From Prochlorococcus sp. AG-363-M17 (GTDB lineage Bacteria; Cyanobacteriota; Cyanobacteriia; PCC-6307; Cyanobiaceae): DNA of 53,204 nucleotides. Position numbers and translations under genes: made by a program. The stretch lies in the NCBI GenBank assembly GCA_003278365.1, contig QCFS01000009.1, positions 1-53,204 on the forward strand. The letters are read 5' to 3'. The notes below the pieces were generated by a model, which ran no database searches, was not told where the DNA came from, and worked only from the letters and a program-made list of their open reading frames with translations. Of the stretch, positions 1 to 10,498 are shown piece by piece (the stretch's first letter is position 1; the number at the start of each line of letters is the position of its first letter).

Positions 1-15
1 CCTCCTTGACGGAGG
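1..15. other. Small hairpin at window edge
   Basis: CCTCC and GGAGG pair around the 5-nt loop TTGAC. It may be the end of a structured RNA or terminator that starts outside the window. It is not a tRNA fragment, because no T-arm follows. Nothing else is recognisable between here and the tRNA. Confidence 0.25.
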
Positions 16-76
16 GAGAGGCGGACTCTTAGTTTTCAATTGTGATAAAGGGAACAAGACCTTGGATCACGGCCTC

Positions 77-149
77 GCCCCCATCGTCTAGAGGCCTAGG
101 ACACCTCCCTTTCACGGAGGCGACAGGGGTTCGAATCCCCTTGGGGGTA
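77..149 (+). tRNA. trnE: tRNA-Glu (anticodon TTC)
   Basis: A 73-nt cloverleaf. The acceptor stem GCCCCCA (77-83) pairs with TGGGGGT (142-148), followed by discriminator A149. The anticodon loop is CTTTCAC with anticodon TTC, and the T-arm is AGGGG-TTCGAAT-CCCCT. No CCA is encoded. In cyanobacteria tRNA-Glu also feeds tetrapyrrole synthesis through glutamyl-tRNA reductase, besides translation. Confidence 0.95.
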
Positions 150-240
150 TTGATTTTTTAGAAAATATCGATAGTGTCATTCAACGAAGTTAAGTGCTTT
201 GTTGGAATTTGATCTGATGTTACGAATGGATATGGAGTGG

Positions 241-894
241 TTATTTCTTCAGGTTGCGTTTGATTGCTTCTTTTTCAACTGCCAGCAAATTCGCTGAGAG
301 GTCCTTCTTTAGTCTTTGTTCAATTAGCCCTACAGGCATGCCTAGACAGCCCTGAACAGTTAATTCGTAGAGTATGCAGCTACCAGCTTTGCCCAGAGGT
401 TTGATTCTCCATGCTCCTTCAAATCTCCTGAAGTCTCCCTTGATCAGATGAAATTCAAGATCTCCATCGGCTGGCTTTTCAATAAGCTCAATCTCAACTT
501 TCGCAGAGAACTTCATTCCTACGAATTTTTGAGAACCTATCTGCCTTAGATGAACTCGACTCCCAGTCCTGTTAATAAGCTCACTTGAAGAGAGGTTAGG
601 AATGAATTCGTTTAGCTTTTCATAATCGGTCAGAACGTCCCATATCTTTTCTGGATTTATCGAAGTCCTTAGTTGAGCGGCAAGCCTTCTTGTGCCATTG
701 GGTAAGCGCTCCATGGTCTGCTCAATGGTTTGAAATTCCACCTGAGCAGTCTCTTGAGATGCAGCTATAGCTGACATTGCAGGACGAGTAAGTCTTTGCT
801 TGATGTCAACTTTAAAAAGGCCTCGAATTGGCCACAAAGAATACCTAATAGTGTGGACTTTTTGAAAGTTTTGTAAGAGTTTTGCTGTGGACAA
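241..894 (-). CDS. SRPBCC/START-like (cyclase/dehydrase family) protein
   Basis: A protein of 217 aa. Residues about 58-205 have the pattern of the polyketide cyclase/dehydrase (SRPBCC) fold, a helix-grip barrel that binds hydrophobic ligands: after RRLAAQLRTSI come PEKIWDVLTDYEKLNEFIPN, then SRVHLRQIGSQ and a basic C-terminal helix. The ligand and role are unknown. The first 39 residues are basic and variable. A second start, MSAIAASQ at position 777, would give 178 aa and fits the domain better, so the N-terminus is uncertain. It is divergent from petH, with about 80 nt between them. Confidence 0.75.
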   Translation of the reverse strand: MSTAKLLQNFQKVHTIRYSLWPIRGLFKVDIKQRLTRPAMSAIAASQETAQVEFQTIEQTMERLPNGTRRLAAQLRTSINPEKIWDVLTDYEKLNEFIPNLSSSELINRTGSRVHLRQIGSQKFVGMKFSAKVEIELIEKPADGDLEFHLIKGDFRRFEGAWRIKPLGKAGSCILYELTVQGCLGMPVGLIEQRLKKDLSANLLAVEKEAIKRNLKK

Positions 895-939
895 TCTTAA
901 AAAGTGACCTTAAATCGACTAATTATTAGGAACTTGTGA

Positions 940-2106
<1,167 letters not shown>

Positions 2107-2282
2107 GAGCTCTCCTTCAATAGAGGCCAACTCTTCTTCCAGAGAAAAGGGGCTTTATTTTTAATTGGACAAAATCAAACCTTTGTTTTTTGGGCATCTC
2201 CCAACAAACCCTAGCTTCTTTTAAACAAGGACTTTGAATCTATATGTAGCTCGTTAAACCCATCGGCAGAGGTTGGTTTGTC
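2107..2282. other. petH-zwf intergenic region
   Basis: 176 nt with no convincing coding frame. A GGCC...GGGGCTTTATTTTT segment (about 2127-2162) could act as a weak terminator for petH. The rest would hold the zwf promoter, but I see no clear boxes. Confidence 0.3.
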
Positions 2283-3806
2283 ATGAATATGCCGATTACA
2301 AACCCTTTAAGAGTTGGATTACGTCAGGAGAGGGTTATCTCGCCTCAGTGTTTAGTTGTATTTGGCGCTAGTGGAGATTTAACGCATCGAAAATTAATAC
2401 CTGCACTTTTTGAGCTTTTTAATCAACGTCGTCTCCCCAGTGAGTTCGCCGTATTGGGCTGTGCCAGACGCAAATGGACTGATGAGGAGTTCCGTAGGAA
2501 AATGGCTATTGCAATAGGTCCTATAGCTTCTGAGAATCAGAATTCTTGGGATCAATTTGCTTCTGGATTGTTTTATCAGCCATTAGACCTTGATAAGGAT
2601 AATGATGTTTTCCTGTTAAAAAAGAGATTGGAAGATATAGATCGTCTCCGAGCAACTCACGGAAATAGAACTTTTTATCTTTCTGTGTCACCAGATTTTT
2701 ATGGCACAGCTTGCAGAAGTCTTTCTTTGGCAGGACTTCTTGATGATCCCAAACGCAGTCGACTGGTAATAGAAAAGCCTTTTGGCCGAGATTTTGCTAG
2801 TGCTCTTGCCTTGAATAGACTTGTTCAAGGCTTCGCTAATGAATCTCAAGTTTTTCGTATTGATCATTATTTAGGTAAAGAGACGGTTCAAAATATTTTG
2901 GTTATGCGTTTTGCAAATACAATATTTGAACCTATTTGGAATAGAAATTACATATCTAGTGTTCAAATTACGGCTGCAGAAACTGTTGGAGTAGAAGAGC
3001 GGGCTGGCTATTACGAGTCTTCCGGAGCTTTGAGAGACATGGTTCAGAATCATTTAACTCAAATGCTTGCTTTGACTGCAATGGAGCCTCCAGGTCATTT
3101 TGATCCTGAAGCAATTAGGAATGAAAAAGCAAAAGTTCTACAAGCGGCTCGATTGGCAGATGAAATGGAGCCTTGGAATTGTTGTGTTAGAGGGCAATAT
3201 TGCAAAGGAGGGACAGACTCAATGCCTTTAGCAGGGTATAGAGAAGAACCTGGAGTTAACCCAAATAGCACTACTGAAACTTATGTGGCAATGAAACTTT
3301 TCATTGATAATTGGCGTTGGCAGGGAGTTCCTTTTTATGTGAGAACAGGTAAGAGACTTGCTAAGCGCATCAGTGAAGTGGTTCTTACTTTTAGAGAAGC
3401 ACCTGTTCATCTTTTTGATGCCGTTGGAGGTTCACCTACTTCAAATCAACTTGTTTTGCGTATACAGCCCAATGAAGGAGCCGAGTTTCGTTTTGATGTC
3501 AAATCTCCTGGTTCTGGAATGAGAAGTAGACCAGTAGAGATGGAGTTTTCCTACGAAGAATCCTTTGGTGAGCCTTCTGATGAGGGGTATGTTCGCCTTT
3601 TGGCAGACGCAATGCTGGGAGATCCCACTTTGTTCACTCGCAATGATGAAGTTGAAGCTGCTTGGCGGCTTTACACTCCTCTTCTTGAGTTAATTGAAGA
3701 TAGTCCATGGCAACTTCCTATTTGCCAATATGAATCTCGGACATGGGGACCCGCTGCAGCTGACGCCCTTATTGCTCAAGATGAACTTATTTGGCGACGT
3801 CCTTAA
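2283..3806 (+). CDS. zwf: Glucose-6-phosphate 1-dehydrogenase
   Basis: First enzyme of the oxidative pentose phosphate pathway, oxidising glucose-6-phosphate to 6-phosphogluconolactone with NADP+. It has 507 aa, normal for the family. The N-terminal nucleotide-binding loop GASGDLTHRKLIPA lies at residues 28-41. The substrate-site signature RIDHYLGK is at 193-200, and the substrate lysine is in EKPFG. opcA follows after 33 nt in the same direction, the usual cyanobacterial pair in which OpcA activates G6PDH in the dark. Confidence 0.97.
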   Translation: MNMPITNPLRVGLRQERVISPQCLVVFGASGDLTHRKLIPALFELFNQRRLPSEFAVLGCARRKWTDEEFRRKMAIAIGPIASENQNSWDQFASGLFYQPLDLDKDNDVFLLKKRLEDIDRLRATHGNRTFYLSVSPDFYGTACRSLSLAGLLDDPKRSRLVIEKPFGRDFASALALNRLVQGFANESQVFRIDHYLGKETVQNILVMRFANTIFEPIWNRNYISSVQITAAETVGVEERAGYYESSGALRDMVQNHLTQMLALTAMEPPGHFDPEAIRNEKAKVLQAARLADEMEPWNCCVRGQYCKGGTDSMPLAGYREEPGVNPNSTTETYVAMKLFIDNWRWQGVPFYVRTGKRLAKRISEVVLTFREAPVHLFDAVGGSPTSNQLVLRIQPNEGAEFRFDVKSPGSGMRSRPVEMEFSYEESFGEPSDEGYVRLLADAMLGDPTLFTRNDEVEAAWRLYTPLLELIEDSPWQLPICQYESRTWGPAAADALIAQDELIWRRP

Positions 3807-3839
3807 CTGCCTTGTTAACAAGATCGATTATTTAGAGCT

Positions 3840-5147
3840 ATGTCACCTCAACTAACACTTCAGACTCCTCTTAAATTACCTTCTGAAGAGATACCAGTTT
3901 ACTTGGAAAAATTATGGACTAACGATCAGCCAGGAAATATTGGCGCAAATACTTTTTGCTTATTGATTTGGCAGCCAGCTTGGTTAGAGCAGCAACTCGT
4001 ACGTACTGGCAGAATTAAGGGCCCTGTAATTGGCTCTCAAAGAAAAGGACTTATAAATGCAGCTCGCAAAGTTGTTCTAGAGGAAAACCTCCCACCTAGT
4101 ACATCACCTTTTGATTCGAAGGTTACTGAAACTATTTCTAAGGAAACTGGTAGTTTTTTAGCTGAGGATTTAAGAGGTCAGCATATTGATTCAGCTATAA
4201 GTGCTTTGCAGCCAAGAAGGTTTATTACGCTTGCACCAACAATTGAGCCAAATAAAAAACTTGAAACATTAGTAGCCGCCTATTGCCCTCTGCCTGAGGA
4301 AGGTGGAGGTCAGTCAGCCTGTGGTGATGTGGTTGTTCTTAAAGGAGGACTTGATTCACTACTGGAAGGCCTTGAGATCTTGGATTCTTTGACACTTAAG
4401 GACCTTCCTTCTTGGTTGTGGTGGAACGGGAGCCTTGATCAGGCTTCTAAATTATTAGATCAACTAGCTAGCCCTCCTCGGAGATTAGTTATAGATACTG
4501 CTCTTGGACATCCTGATCGATGCTTTGCTTTTCTTACTCAACGTATTCTTCAAGGTCAGGCTGTCAATGATTTGAATTGGTTGCGTTTGAGAAGTTGGCG
4601 GGAAACTCTTGCAATTGTTTTTGACCCACCAAGCAGACGAAACGCTTTGAAGAATGTTGTTCAGTTGGACATTGATATTGAGGATTCTCATCCTGTTCAA
4701 GGGTTGTTACTTGCTGCCTGGCTAGCTGACAGACTCGATTGGGACTTTCAAAAATTGGTGTCGCTAGACGGGGATGGCATTGGGGCAGAGTTTTTTCGTC
4801 CTGATGGAACTTCAGTCCATTTCCGCTTAATGCCTCTACCAGTTGCTAATCCAAGTGATCACCCTGGACAAATTGTTGGAATTAGATTGATCTCTAAGTC
4901 ATCAACTAATCCAAGCGATGCATTATGTGTGATCCTTGGAGCTGAGTCTGGAGAATGCATGAGACTTGAGGCAGGTGGGATGGCCAATATGGAACTTCTT
5001 GAGGAGGTCGTCCCAATTCAAAAAACGACTGTTGAAATGGATGTTGCACGCTTGTTGGCGAGCAGTAGAGGTTCAACAAGTCCCCTTCTTGCATCAGCGG
5101 CACCTTTGGCTGCAAAGCTTTATTCCTATTCGAAATCGTTTACTTAG
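3840..5147 (+). CDS. opcA: Glucose-6-phosphate dehydrogenase assembly/activator protein OpcA
   Basis: OpcA is a redox-sensitive allosteric activator of cyanobacterial G6PDH. The 435-aa length and full-length family appearance fit: N-terminal LPSEEIPVYLEKLW, central CPLPEEGGGQSACGDVVVL, and LPSWLWWNGSLD. It lies immediately downstream of zwf and is probably co-transcribed. Cysteines in the central segment could be the thioredoxin-sensitive ones, but I cannot assign them from one sequence. Confidence 0.93.
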   Translation: MSPQLTLQTPLKLPSEEIPVYLEKLWTNDQPGNIGANTFCLLIWQPAWLEQQLVRTGRIKGPVIGSQRKGLINAARKVVLEENLPPSTSPFDSKVTETISKETGSFLAEDLRGQHIDSAISALQPRRFITLAPTIEPNKKLETLVAAYCPLPEEGGGQSACGDVVVLKGGLDSLLEGLEILDSLTLKDLPSWLWWNGSLDQASKLLDQLASPPRRLVIDTALGHPDRCFAFLTQRILQGQAVNDLNWLRLRSWRETLAIVFDPPSRRNALKNVVQLDIDIEDSHPVQGLLLAAWLADRLDWDFQKLVSLDGDGIGAEFFRPDGTSVHFRLMPLPVANPSDHPGQIVGIRLISKSSTNPSDALCVILGAESGECMRLEAGGMANMELLEEVVPIQKTTVEMDVARLLASSRGSTSPLLASAAPLAAKLYSYSKSFT

Positions 5148-5178
5148 TTCACTCCTTCCTCTCTGAGAACAAGTTTTA

Positions 5179-6558
5179 ATGGCATGTGTAATAGCTGCAA
5201 CCTCAAGTGGGAGTGGTAAAACACTTTTAAGTCTGCTGTTATTAGCATGGGCTCGCTCAAAGGGTTTAAATATTCAACCGTTTAAGGTTGGTCCTGATTA
5301 CTTAGATGCTCAATACTTGTCCAAAGTTGCTAATAATGCTTGTCGGAATCTTGATCTTCTTCTTTGTGGTCCTAAATGGGTTACGGAAAGTTTTCATGGA
5401 TATGGAGGTTTGGCAGATTTAGTTTTAGTGGAGGGCGTGATGGGACTTTTTGATGGTATTGGATCGTCGGAAGAAGGAAGTACAGCTGCTGTAGCAAAGC
5501 ATTTGAATCTACCTGTAGTTTTGGTTGTTGACGCTTCTGGTCAGGCAGCCTCTATTGCAGCACTAGTTAATGGCTTTCTGAGACATGATCCTGCCCTCAA
5601 GATTGCAGGGGTAGTTCTTAACCAGGTAAACACCTCTAGGCATAGAGCTTTGTTAACTGAGGTTCTAGATAGATTGGGAGTTAAGGTTCTTGGTTGTTTG
5701 CCAAGAGATCCATCTTTTGCACTAACTAGTAGGAATTTAGGATTAGTTCCCGCTCATGAGTTGAAGAATTTAGATGCAAAATTGCAGAAATGGACATCAC
5801 TGGCGATAAAAAATCTAGACCTTCCAGAATTTCATAAGTTGCTATTGCCCCCGATTAGTTCAAAAGACCCAATAAGAACATTGTATGAGAAATCTATAGA
5901 TAAATTTTCTTCATTGCCTCCCAGACCAGTTGCCATTGCTGAGGATGATGCTTTTCATTTTAGATATCAAGAGACAAAAGATTGCCTGGAGGCATTAGGA
6001 ATGCCTTTGATTTCTTGGAAGCCTCTTGAGGATGTACCTCTGCCTTTGGAAGCCAAAGGACTGATAATTCCAGGAGGCTTCCCAGAGCAATATGCATTTG
6101 AGTTATCAAAATGCTTAAGAAGTCTAAGTGATATTTCTTCTTGGTTTGGTAGGCGGCCAATTTATGCAGAATGTGGGGGAATGATGTTATTGGGAGAATC
6201 TATTTCTGATTCAGACGGTACTGTGCATGAAATGGCAGGACTATTACCATTTCATGCATCTAGAGGTAATCTAAATATTGGTTATCGATTCTTGCTAGGA
6301 AAGGATCCAAGCTTAATTGTTAGAGAAGGACAATCACTTGTTGGCCATGAATTTCATCGATGGGACCTCAAGATCTATGATCATAAAGAATGTTCTCTAA
6401 TAAAACCATGGACTATTAAAGGCTTCAATAGTGCATTTAGGGATGAAGGATGGGCAAATAATCTTTTGCATGCTAGCTGGGTGCACTTACATTGGGCAAG
6501 CTCTTCTTCGATTCCACTCAACTTTCGTATTGCACTAGACAAATTAGATGCTCTTTGA
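5179..6558 (+). CDS. cobB: Cobyrinic acid a,c-diamide synthase
   Basis: Amidates the a and c carboxylates of (hydrogeno)cobyrinate with glutamine and ATP in cobalamin (here pseudocobalamin) synthesis. It has 459 aa. The N-terminal dethiobiotin-synthetase-like ATPase starts with the P-loop ATSSGSGKTLLS. DYLDAQYLS and EGVMGLFDGIG are typical. The C-terminal type-1 glutamine amidotransferase carries its nucleophile cysteine in AECGGMMLLG and a late EFHRWD histidine. CbiA is the anaerobic-pathway name for the same family. It starts 31 nt after opcA on the same strand. Confidence 0.93.
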   Translation: MACVIAATSSGSGKTLLSLLLLAWARSKGLNIQPFKVGPDYLDAQYLSKVANNACRNLDLLLCGPKWVTESFHGYGGLADLVLVEGVMGLFDGIGSSEEGSTAAVAKHLNLPVVLVVDASGQAASIAALVNGFLRHDPALKIAGVVLNQVNTSRHRALLTEVLDRLGVKVLGCLPRDPSFALTSRNLGLVPAHELKNLDAKLQKWTSLAIKNLDLPEFHKLLLPPISSKDPIRTLYEKSIDKFSSLPPRPVAIAEDDAFHFRYQETKDCLEALGMPLISWKPLEDVPLPLEAKGLIIPGGFPEQYAFELSKCLRSLSDISSWFGRRPIYAECGGMMLLGESISDSDGTVHEMAGLLPFHASRGNLNIGYRFLLGKDPSLIVREGQSLVGHEFHRWDLKIYDHKECSLIKPWTIKGFNSAFRDEGWANNLLHASWVHLHWASSSSIPLNFRIALDKLDAL

Positions 6559-6603
6559 TATAAATTGCGTTAGATATTTGAAGAATTATTTGATTCAAAC
6601 TTG

Positions 6604-8079
6604 CTAATAAGCGCTTAATTGATTACCCCATTCCTCTTGAACAGAGAAATGTTCATTCTTTCCAACCATCCACACTTTTCTTCTTGCGCGAGTAACTGCC
6701 ACATATACTAGCTGCTTTCTTAGGGTTATATCTTTTGGCCAGAATACATCTGGTGCAATAAAAACCTCGTCAAAGCTGCTGCCTTGGCTTCTATGGATTG
6801 TCAATACTGAAGCTGGACCGAGAGACGCAAATGAATCTCTAATGAGAAAAAAAACCCTCCATACACTTCTACCATCTTTACGACCTAAGTCCTTGGCTTT
6901 GTTTTTTAGTCTATTTAGTGTCATATCAAGAAGAACTCTTCCTTTAGTTCCTATTGGTGGAAGTAGTCGGAGCTCTAATTCTGTATCTCCACAATGTACA
7001 TTTACTAATTGTGTCTCGATCGGTGGTAGCTCTATATTTTGCGTATTCCCTATATCTAACTTTGAAATATCAAATCTATGAGAGGAAACATCATTTACCA
7101 TTAATTCCCTATTTGAACCAAGAACCATCCCTGGCTCTTCTCTCTCATCAGTACCTTCTTTGGCAGCCGCAGTCATTATGGCTTCGCGAGTAAGGAGTAG
7201 TTCCCCAGGTAAAACAGGTAGCTGATCTGCCATTTCTCCATGCACAGCTCTTCTTGCATGAGGAACAAGTTTTTCCAAGGTTCTATTTGTATAACAAAGG
7301 ATTCTGGCTTCATTAGGATTGTCATTAAGAGCCGCTGAATTTAGTGATTTCTTCGCTTCCTCAAGCCATCTGTTTTTGTTTACAAAGCCAACAGATTCTT
7401 GCTTCTTTTCAATAATTGGAAGACAAGGTGGAGTTTTGCAAGGGATACTGCCTTCTCTGAAATTACTTGCGAGGCCTAAAACTGCTCCTCGGTGACGAAC
7501 AACTTCTTCTAATTCTGCTTTAAGAGAATTTTGGATTGAAAAAACGGGACTTTTTTCTTCTCCAACTGGAGGAAGTTGAGCTGAATCACCTACAAAAACT
7601 ACGCGCGTTTTGAAGGGGTTTGCGCATGAGAGAATTATTTCTAGAAGGCTGCTGCTTACCATCGAAGCCTCGTCTACAAGTACCAAGTCAACCAGTTCTA
7701 ATGAGCTAGCTGTTTGGTCTGTTGATTCGCATATTTCTAAGTCTCGTTCCCTTTTGAGCTTAAGACGGAGAAGTCGATGAATAGTTGATGGGTGCCATGT
7801 GGGTTTTATACCTTCTTTTTCTAAAGCTTCTTGAAGTACTCCCACTGCTTTATGAGTAGGCGCTGCGACAGTCCAGCAAAATCCTTCTTTTTCAGCAAGT
7901 TGCAGAAATCTCATTGAAAGGAAAGTTTTCCCGCTACCTGCATAACCACTTAGAACAAAAATAGACGTATTTTTATTTTTAGATTGCTTAAGCCATGTTC
8001 TAAATGCTTTGTATGCGAGTTCTTGATCATTAGTCAAGGAGTTGGATATTGATTGGCTATATTTATTTTTGATTTTCAC
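6604..8079 (-). CDS. RecD-like superfamily 1B DNA helicase (exonuclease V alpha-type)
   Basis: An ATP-dependent 5'-3' helicase of the RecD/Dda group, 491 aa. Motif I is GYAGSGKTFLS, motif II LVLVDEASMVS, motif III FVGDSAQLPPVGE, motif V HRSQGSSFDEV and motif VI VAVTRARRKVWMVG. This is shorter than RecD2 and lacks its long N-terminal helix-hairpin region. No recB or recC partner is nearby. It overlaps the DUF212 gene upstream by 4 nt, so the two are translationally coupled. The substrate is not known; repair or replication restart is the likely use. Confidence 0.85.
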   Translation of the reverse strand: MKIKNKYSQSISNSLTNDQELAYKAFRTWLKQSKNKNTSIFVLSGYAGSGKTFLSMRFLQLAEKEGFCWTVAAPTHKAVGVLQEALEKEGIKPTWHPSTIHRLLRLKLKRERDLEICESTDQTASSLELVDLVLVDEASMVSSSLLEIILSCANPFKTRVVFVGDSAQLPPVGEEKSPVFSIQNSLKAELEEVVRHRGAVLGLASNFREGSIPCKTPPCLPIIEKKQESVGFVNKNRWLEEAKKSLNSAALNDNPNEARILCYTNRTLEKLVPHARRAVHGEMADQLPVLPGELLLTREAIMTAAAKEGTDEREEPGMVLGSNRELMVNDVSSHRFDISKLDIGNTQNIELPPIETQLVNVHCGDTELELRLLPPIGTKGRVLLDMTLNRLKNKAKDLGRKDGRSVWRVFFLIRDSFASLGPASVLTIHRSQGSSFDEVFIAPDVFWPKDITLRKQLVYVAVTRARRKVWMVGKNEHFSVQEEWGNQLSAY

Positions 8080-8588
8080 CCGGATGCTAACCCTAGGATC
8101 TGAGCAAGATGAAAAGGTGAACCAATAAAGATAAGTCCAGGTAATGCAATTAAAGGTCCAATAATGCTACCAACTAGAACTTCTAATCTACTATGACCAA
8201 GATTTTCTTTAAGATCATTATTAAAAGAATCTTGCCATAGTTTGGATGGCAATAGATTTACTCTCTTGGATATATTTCCTGCTTCACGTCTTATACCACT
8301 AGCGTCATACATAACAATAAAGGCAATTGTTGCAGCTAATGCAAATCCTGGGTCATCAAAACCAAGTTGCCAACCAATACCTGCCGCCGTGCCAGTTACT
8401 AATGATGAATGACTTGAAGGCATACCTCCTGTCTCAATTAATACAGAAGGCCTCCATCGCTTGTTCACTAAAAGTTCAAAAATTAGTTTTGAAAGTTGAG
8501 CAAACCCACAAGCAAGCAGTCCCCATGTCAATACTGCGTTGTCAAAAATTTCAAGGGTTCTAGGCAATGAGGTCTCTAAATTAGTCAT
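8076..8588 (-). CDS. DUF212 / divergent PAP2 family membrane protein
   Basis: A 170-aa membrane protein of the acid-phosphatase/vanadium-haloperoxidase-related group. Signature pieces are [20 protein letters not shown] (residues about 42-61), [12 protein letters not shown] and [15 protein letters not shown]. These correspond to the PSxH and SRxxxxxH-like positions of PAP2 phosphatases. The substrate is unproven; an isoprenoid or lipid phosphate is suggested only by its neighbour crtE. It overlaps crtE and the RecD-like gene by 4 nt each. Confidence 0.85.
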   Translation of the reverse strand: MTNLETSLPRTLEIFDNAVLTWGLLACGFAQLSKLIFELLVNKRWRPSVLIETGGMPSSHSSLVTGTAAGIGWQLGFDDPGFALAATIAFIVMYDASGIRREAGNISKRVNLLPSKLWQDSFNNDLKENLGHSRLEVLVGSIIGPLIALPGLIFIGSPFHLAQILGLASG

Positions 8589-9487
8589 CTATCACGCTTA
8601 GTAATGAAATCTGCTAGTGCCAAAAGTGGAGCAGAGGATTCTTTCCATGGTTTTAATGCTTCCTTTGAGTCTTTGACGAGTGCTTCCGCCCTTCTCCTAG
8701 ATTCCTCTAGGCCTAACAATTTTGGATATGTTGTTTTGTCTGAGATCAGATCTTTCCCAGCCGTTTTCCCAAGTGTTTCGCTACTAGCGGTAACGTCCAG
8801 GATGTCATCGATTATTTGAAAAGCTAGCCCAATCCCTTTTGCATAAGTTTTTAAGGCAGTTAGCAGTTCTTCTTCTGCACCTGCAATGAGAGCCCCACAA
8901 ACAACGCAAGCTCTTAAAAGGGCCCCAGTTTTATGAAGATGAATGAACTCTAGAGTTTCTAGGTCTACATCTTTGCCTTCGGACTCGAGATCTACTACTT
9001 GACCTCCAACTAAACCTGGTGCTCCTGCTACTAAAGAAAGCTCACCTATTACTTTTAGAAGTCTTTCAGCAGGAATATGAGGACTGCGTAAGGAAACCAT
9101 CTCAAATGCTCTGATTAAAAGTGCATCTCCTGCCAGGATTGCAATAGCATCGCCAAAAACCTTGTGGTTTGTTGGTCGACCCCTGCGCAGGTCGTCGTTA
9201 TCCATTGCAGGTAGATCGTCATGTATTAATGACATCGTATGGATCATTTCCAGGGCTACTGCAGTGGGAATAGCGTGTTCGGCCTTTCCCCCAGCAAGTT
9301 CACATGCTGCAAGGCAAAGAATAGGTCTAAGACGTTTGCCACCTGCAAGTAATGAATATCTCATTGCTCTTCGAAGTTCTTCAGGCTCTTCTGGACCAAG
9401 AGATTTGTCCAGCGCAGTCTCAATAGACGCTTTTGTTTCGTCCAAATACTTTGCGAAGTCGAAAGATGTTCTTAGAGCTTCTGCCAT
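8585..9487 (-). CDS. crtE: Geranylgeranyl diphosphate synthase
   Basis: A trans-prenyltransferase making C20-PP for carotenoids, the chlorophyll phytyl tail and quinones. It has 300 aa. The first aspartate-rich motif DDLPAMDND follows SLIHD, and the second is [11 protein letters not shown]. The KRLRP segment binds diphosphate. In cyanobacteria this one enzyme usually supplies both FPP and GGPP pools. It begins 40 nt after folD and overlaps the next gene by 4 nt, so folD-crtE-DUF212-helicase look like one transcript. Confidence 0.93.
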   Translation of the reverse strand: MAEALRTSFDFAKYLDETKASIETALDKSLGPEEPEELRRAMRYSLLAGGKRLRPILCLAACELAGGKAEHAIPTAVALEMIHTMSLIHDDLPAMDNDDLRRGRPTNHKVFGDAIAILAGDALLIRAFEMVSLRSPHIPAERLLKVIGELSLVAGAPGLVGGQVVDLESEGKDVDLETLEFIHLHKTGALLRACVVCGALIAGAEEELLTALKTYAKGIGLAFQIIDDILDVTASSETLGKTAGKDLISDKTTYPKLLGLEESRRRAEALVKDSKEALKPWKESSAPLLALADFITKRDR

Positions 9488-9527
9488 GGAGATTTCTCGA
9501 TGGCTTGATTCTCTCAGGAATCCGCAA

Positions 9528-10436
9528 TTAAGGGAGCAGATCTTTGAGGCTGAAGGATAAACCGCAATGCTGTTGCCATTGATTAACAGTGTTAACCAGC
9601 AACATTGACACTGTCATTGGGCCAACTCCACCAGGCACTGGAGTTATGGCGCTTGCTATAGAGGCTAATTCTTCGTAACGAACATCTCCGCAGAGTTTTT
9701 TCCCTGTCGGATTGTCTGAGGAAGGTTCACCATTAAGTCTATGAATACCTACATCAATAACAACTGCACCTGGTTTGACATGCTCAGCCCCAATAATTTG
9801 TGGGCGTCCTGCGGCTACGACTAAAAGGTCGGCTTGTTTAGTTAATTCAGGAAGGTTTTTTGTTTGCCTGTGCGCGACGGTAACTGTGGCATTGGCTTTT
9901 TGAAGCATCAATGCCATTGGCTTTCCTACGAGGATACTTCTTCCTATAACTACAGCTCTTTTCCCCTCTATCGATATCTGATTGGATGCTAATAAAGCCA
10001 TTACTCCAGCAGGAGTGCAACTTCTTGGACCAGGCTCGTCTTTTACTAATTTGCCAAGATTTAGGCTATGTAGACCGTCTGCATCTTTATTGGGAGATAT
10101 TGATTCGAGTAAAGGTGCTTCATCAAACCCCTTTGGGAGTGGTAGTTGCAAAAGTATTCCGTCTACCCTTGGGTCATTATTTAAATTTCTTATCTTTGTA
10201 ATTATTTGATCTGGTGAACTATTTGATGCTAAAAATTCTCCATAATTAGCTATTCCAACTCTTTTGCAAGCCTTTTCTTTGTTTGATACGTATACTTTGC
10301 TTGCAGGGTCATCACCAACTCGAATAACTGCTAACCCAGGGGGTCGGCTAGCCTTGTCAATGGATGCTTCAATTTCGTACGTAAGCCTCCGCTCGATTTC
10401 AAGAGCAGTTCTTTTGCCATCAATCTTGAGAGCCAT
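9528..10436 (-). CDS. folD: Bifunctional methylene-THF dehydrogenase / methenyl-THF cyclohydrolase
   Basis: Interconverts 5,10-methylene-, methenyl- and 10-formyl-tetrahydrofolate. It has about 302 aa from [10 protein letters not shown]; a start two codons earlier is possible. The catalytic region [15 protein letters not shown] contains the YxxxK motif. The dinucleotide loop [17 protein letters not shown] and the C-terminal [16 protein letters not shown] signature are complete. It heads the minus-strand cluster with crtE. The divergent gene starts about 60 nt away. Confidence 0.95.
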   Translation of the reverse strand: MALKIDGKRTALEIERRLTYEIEASIDKASRPPGLAVIRVGDDPASKVYVSNKEKACKRVGIANYGEFLASNSSPDQIITKIRNLNNDPRVDGILLQLPLPKGFDEAPLLESISPNKDADGLHSLNLGKLVKDEPGPRSCTPAGVMALLASNQISIEGKRAVVIGRSILVGKPMALMLQKANATVTVAHRQTKNLPELTKQADLLVVAAGRPQIIGAEHVKPGAVVIDVGIHRLNGEPSSDNPTGKKLCGDVRYEELASIASAITPVPGGVGPMTVSMLLVNTVNQWQQHCGLSFSLKDLLP

Positions 10437-10498
10437 ATGCAACTAATACCCGATACTTTTAATAGCTTGCTTTGAAAAGAGCTTTAGCTTAATCAGAA

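Noticed and set aside
1-60. Partial tRNA before tRNA-Glu
   Set aside because: The CCTCC/GGAGG hairpin resembles an anticodon arm, but no T-arm or acceptor stem follows.
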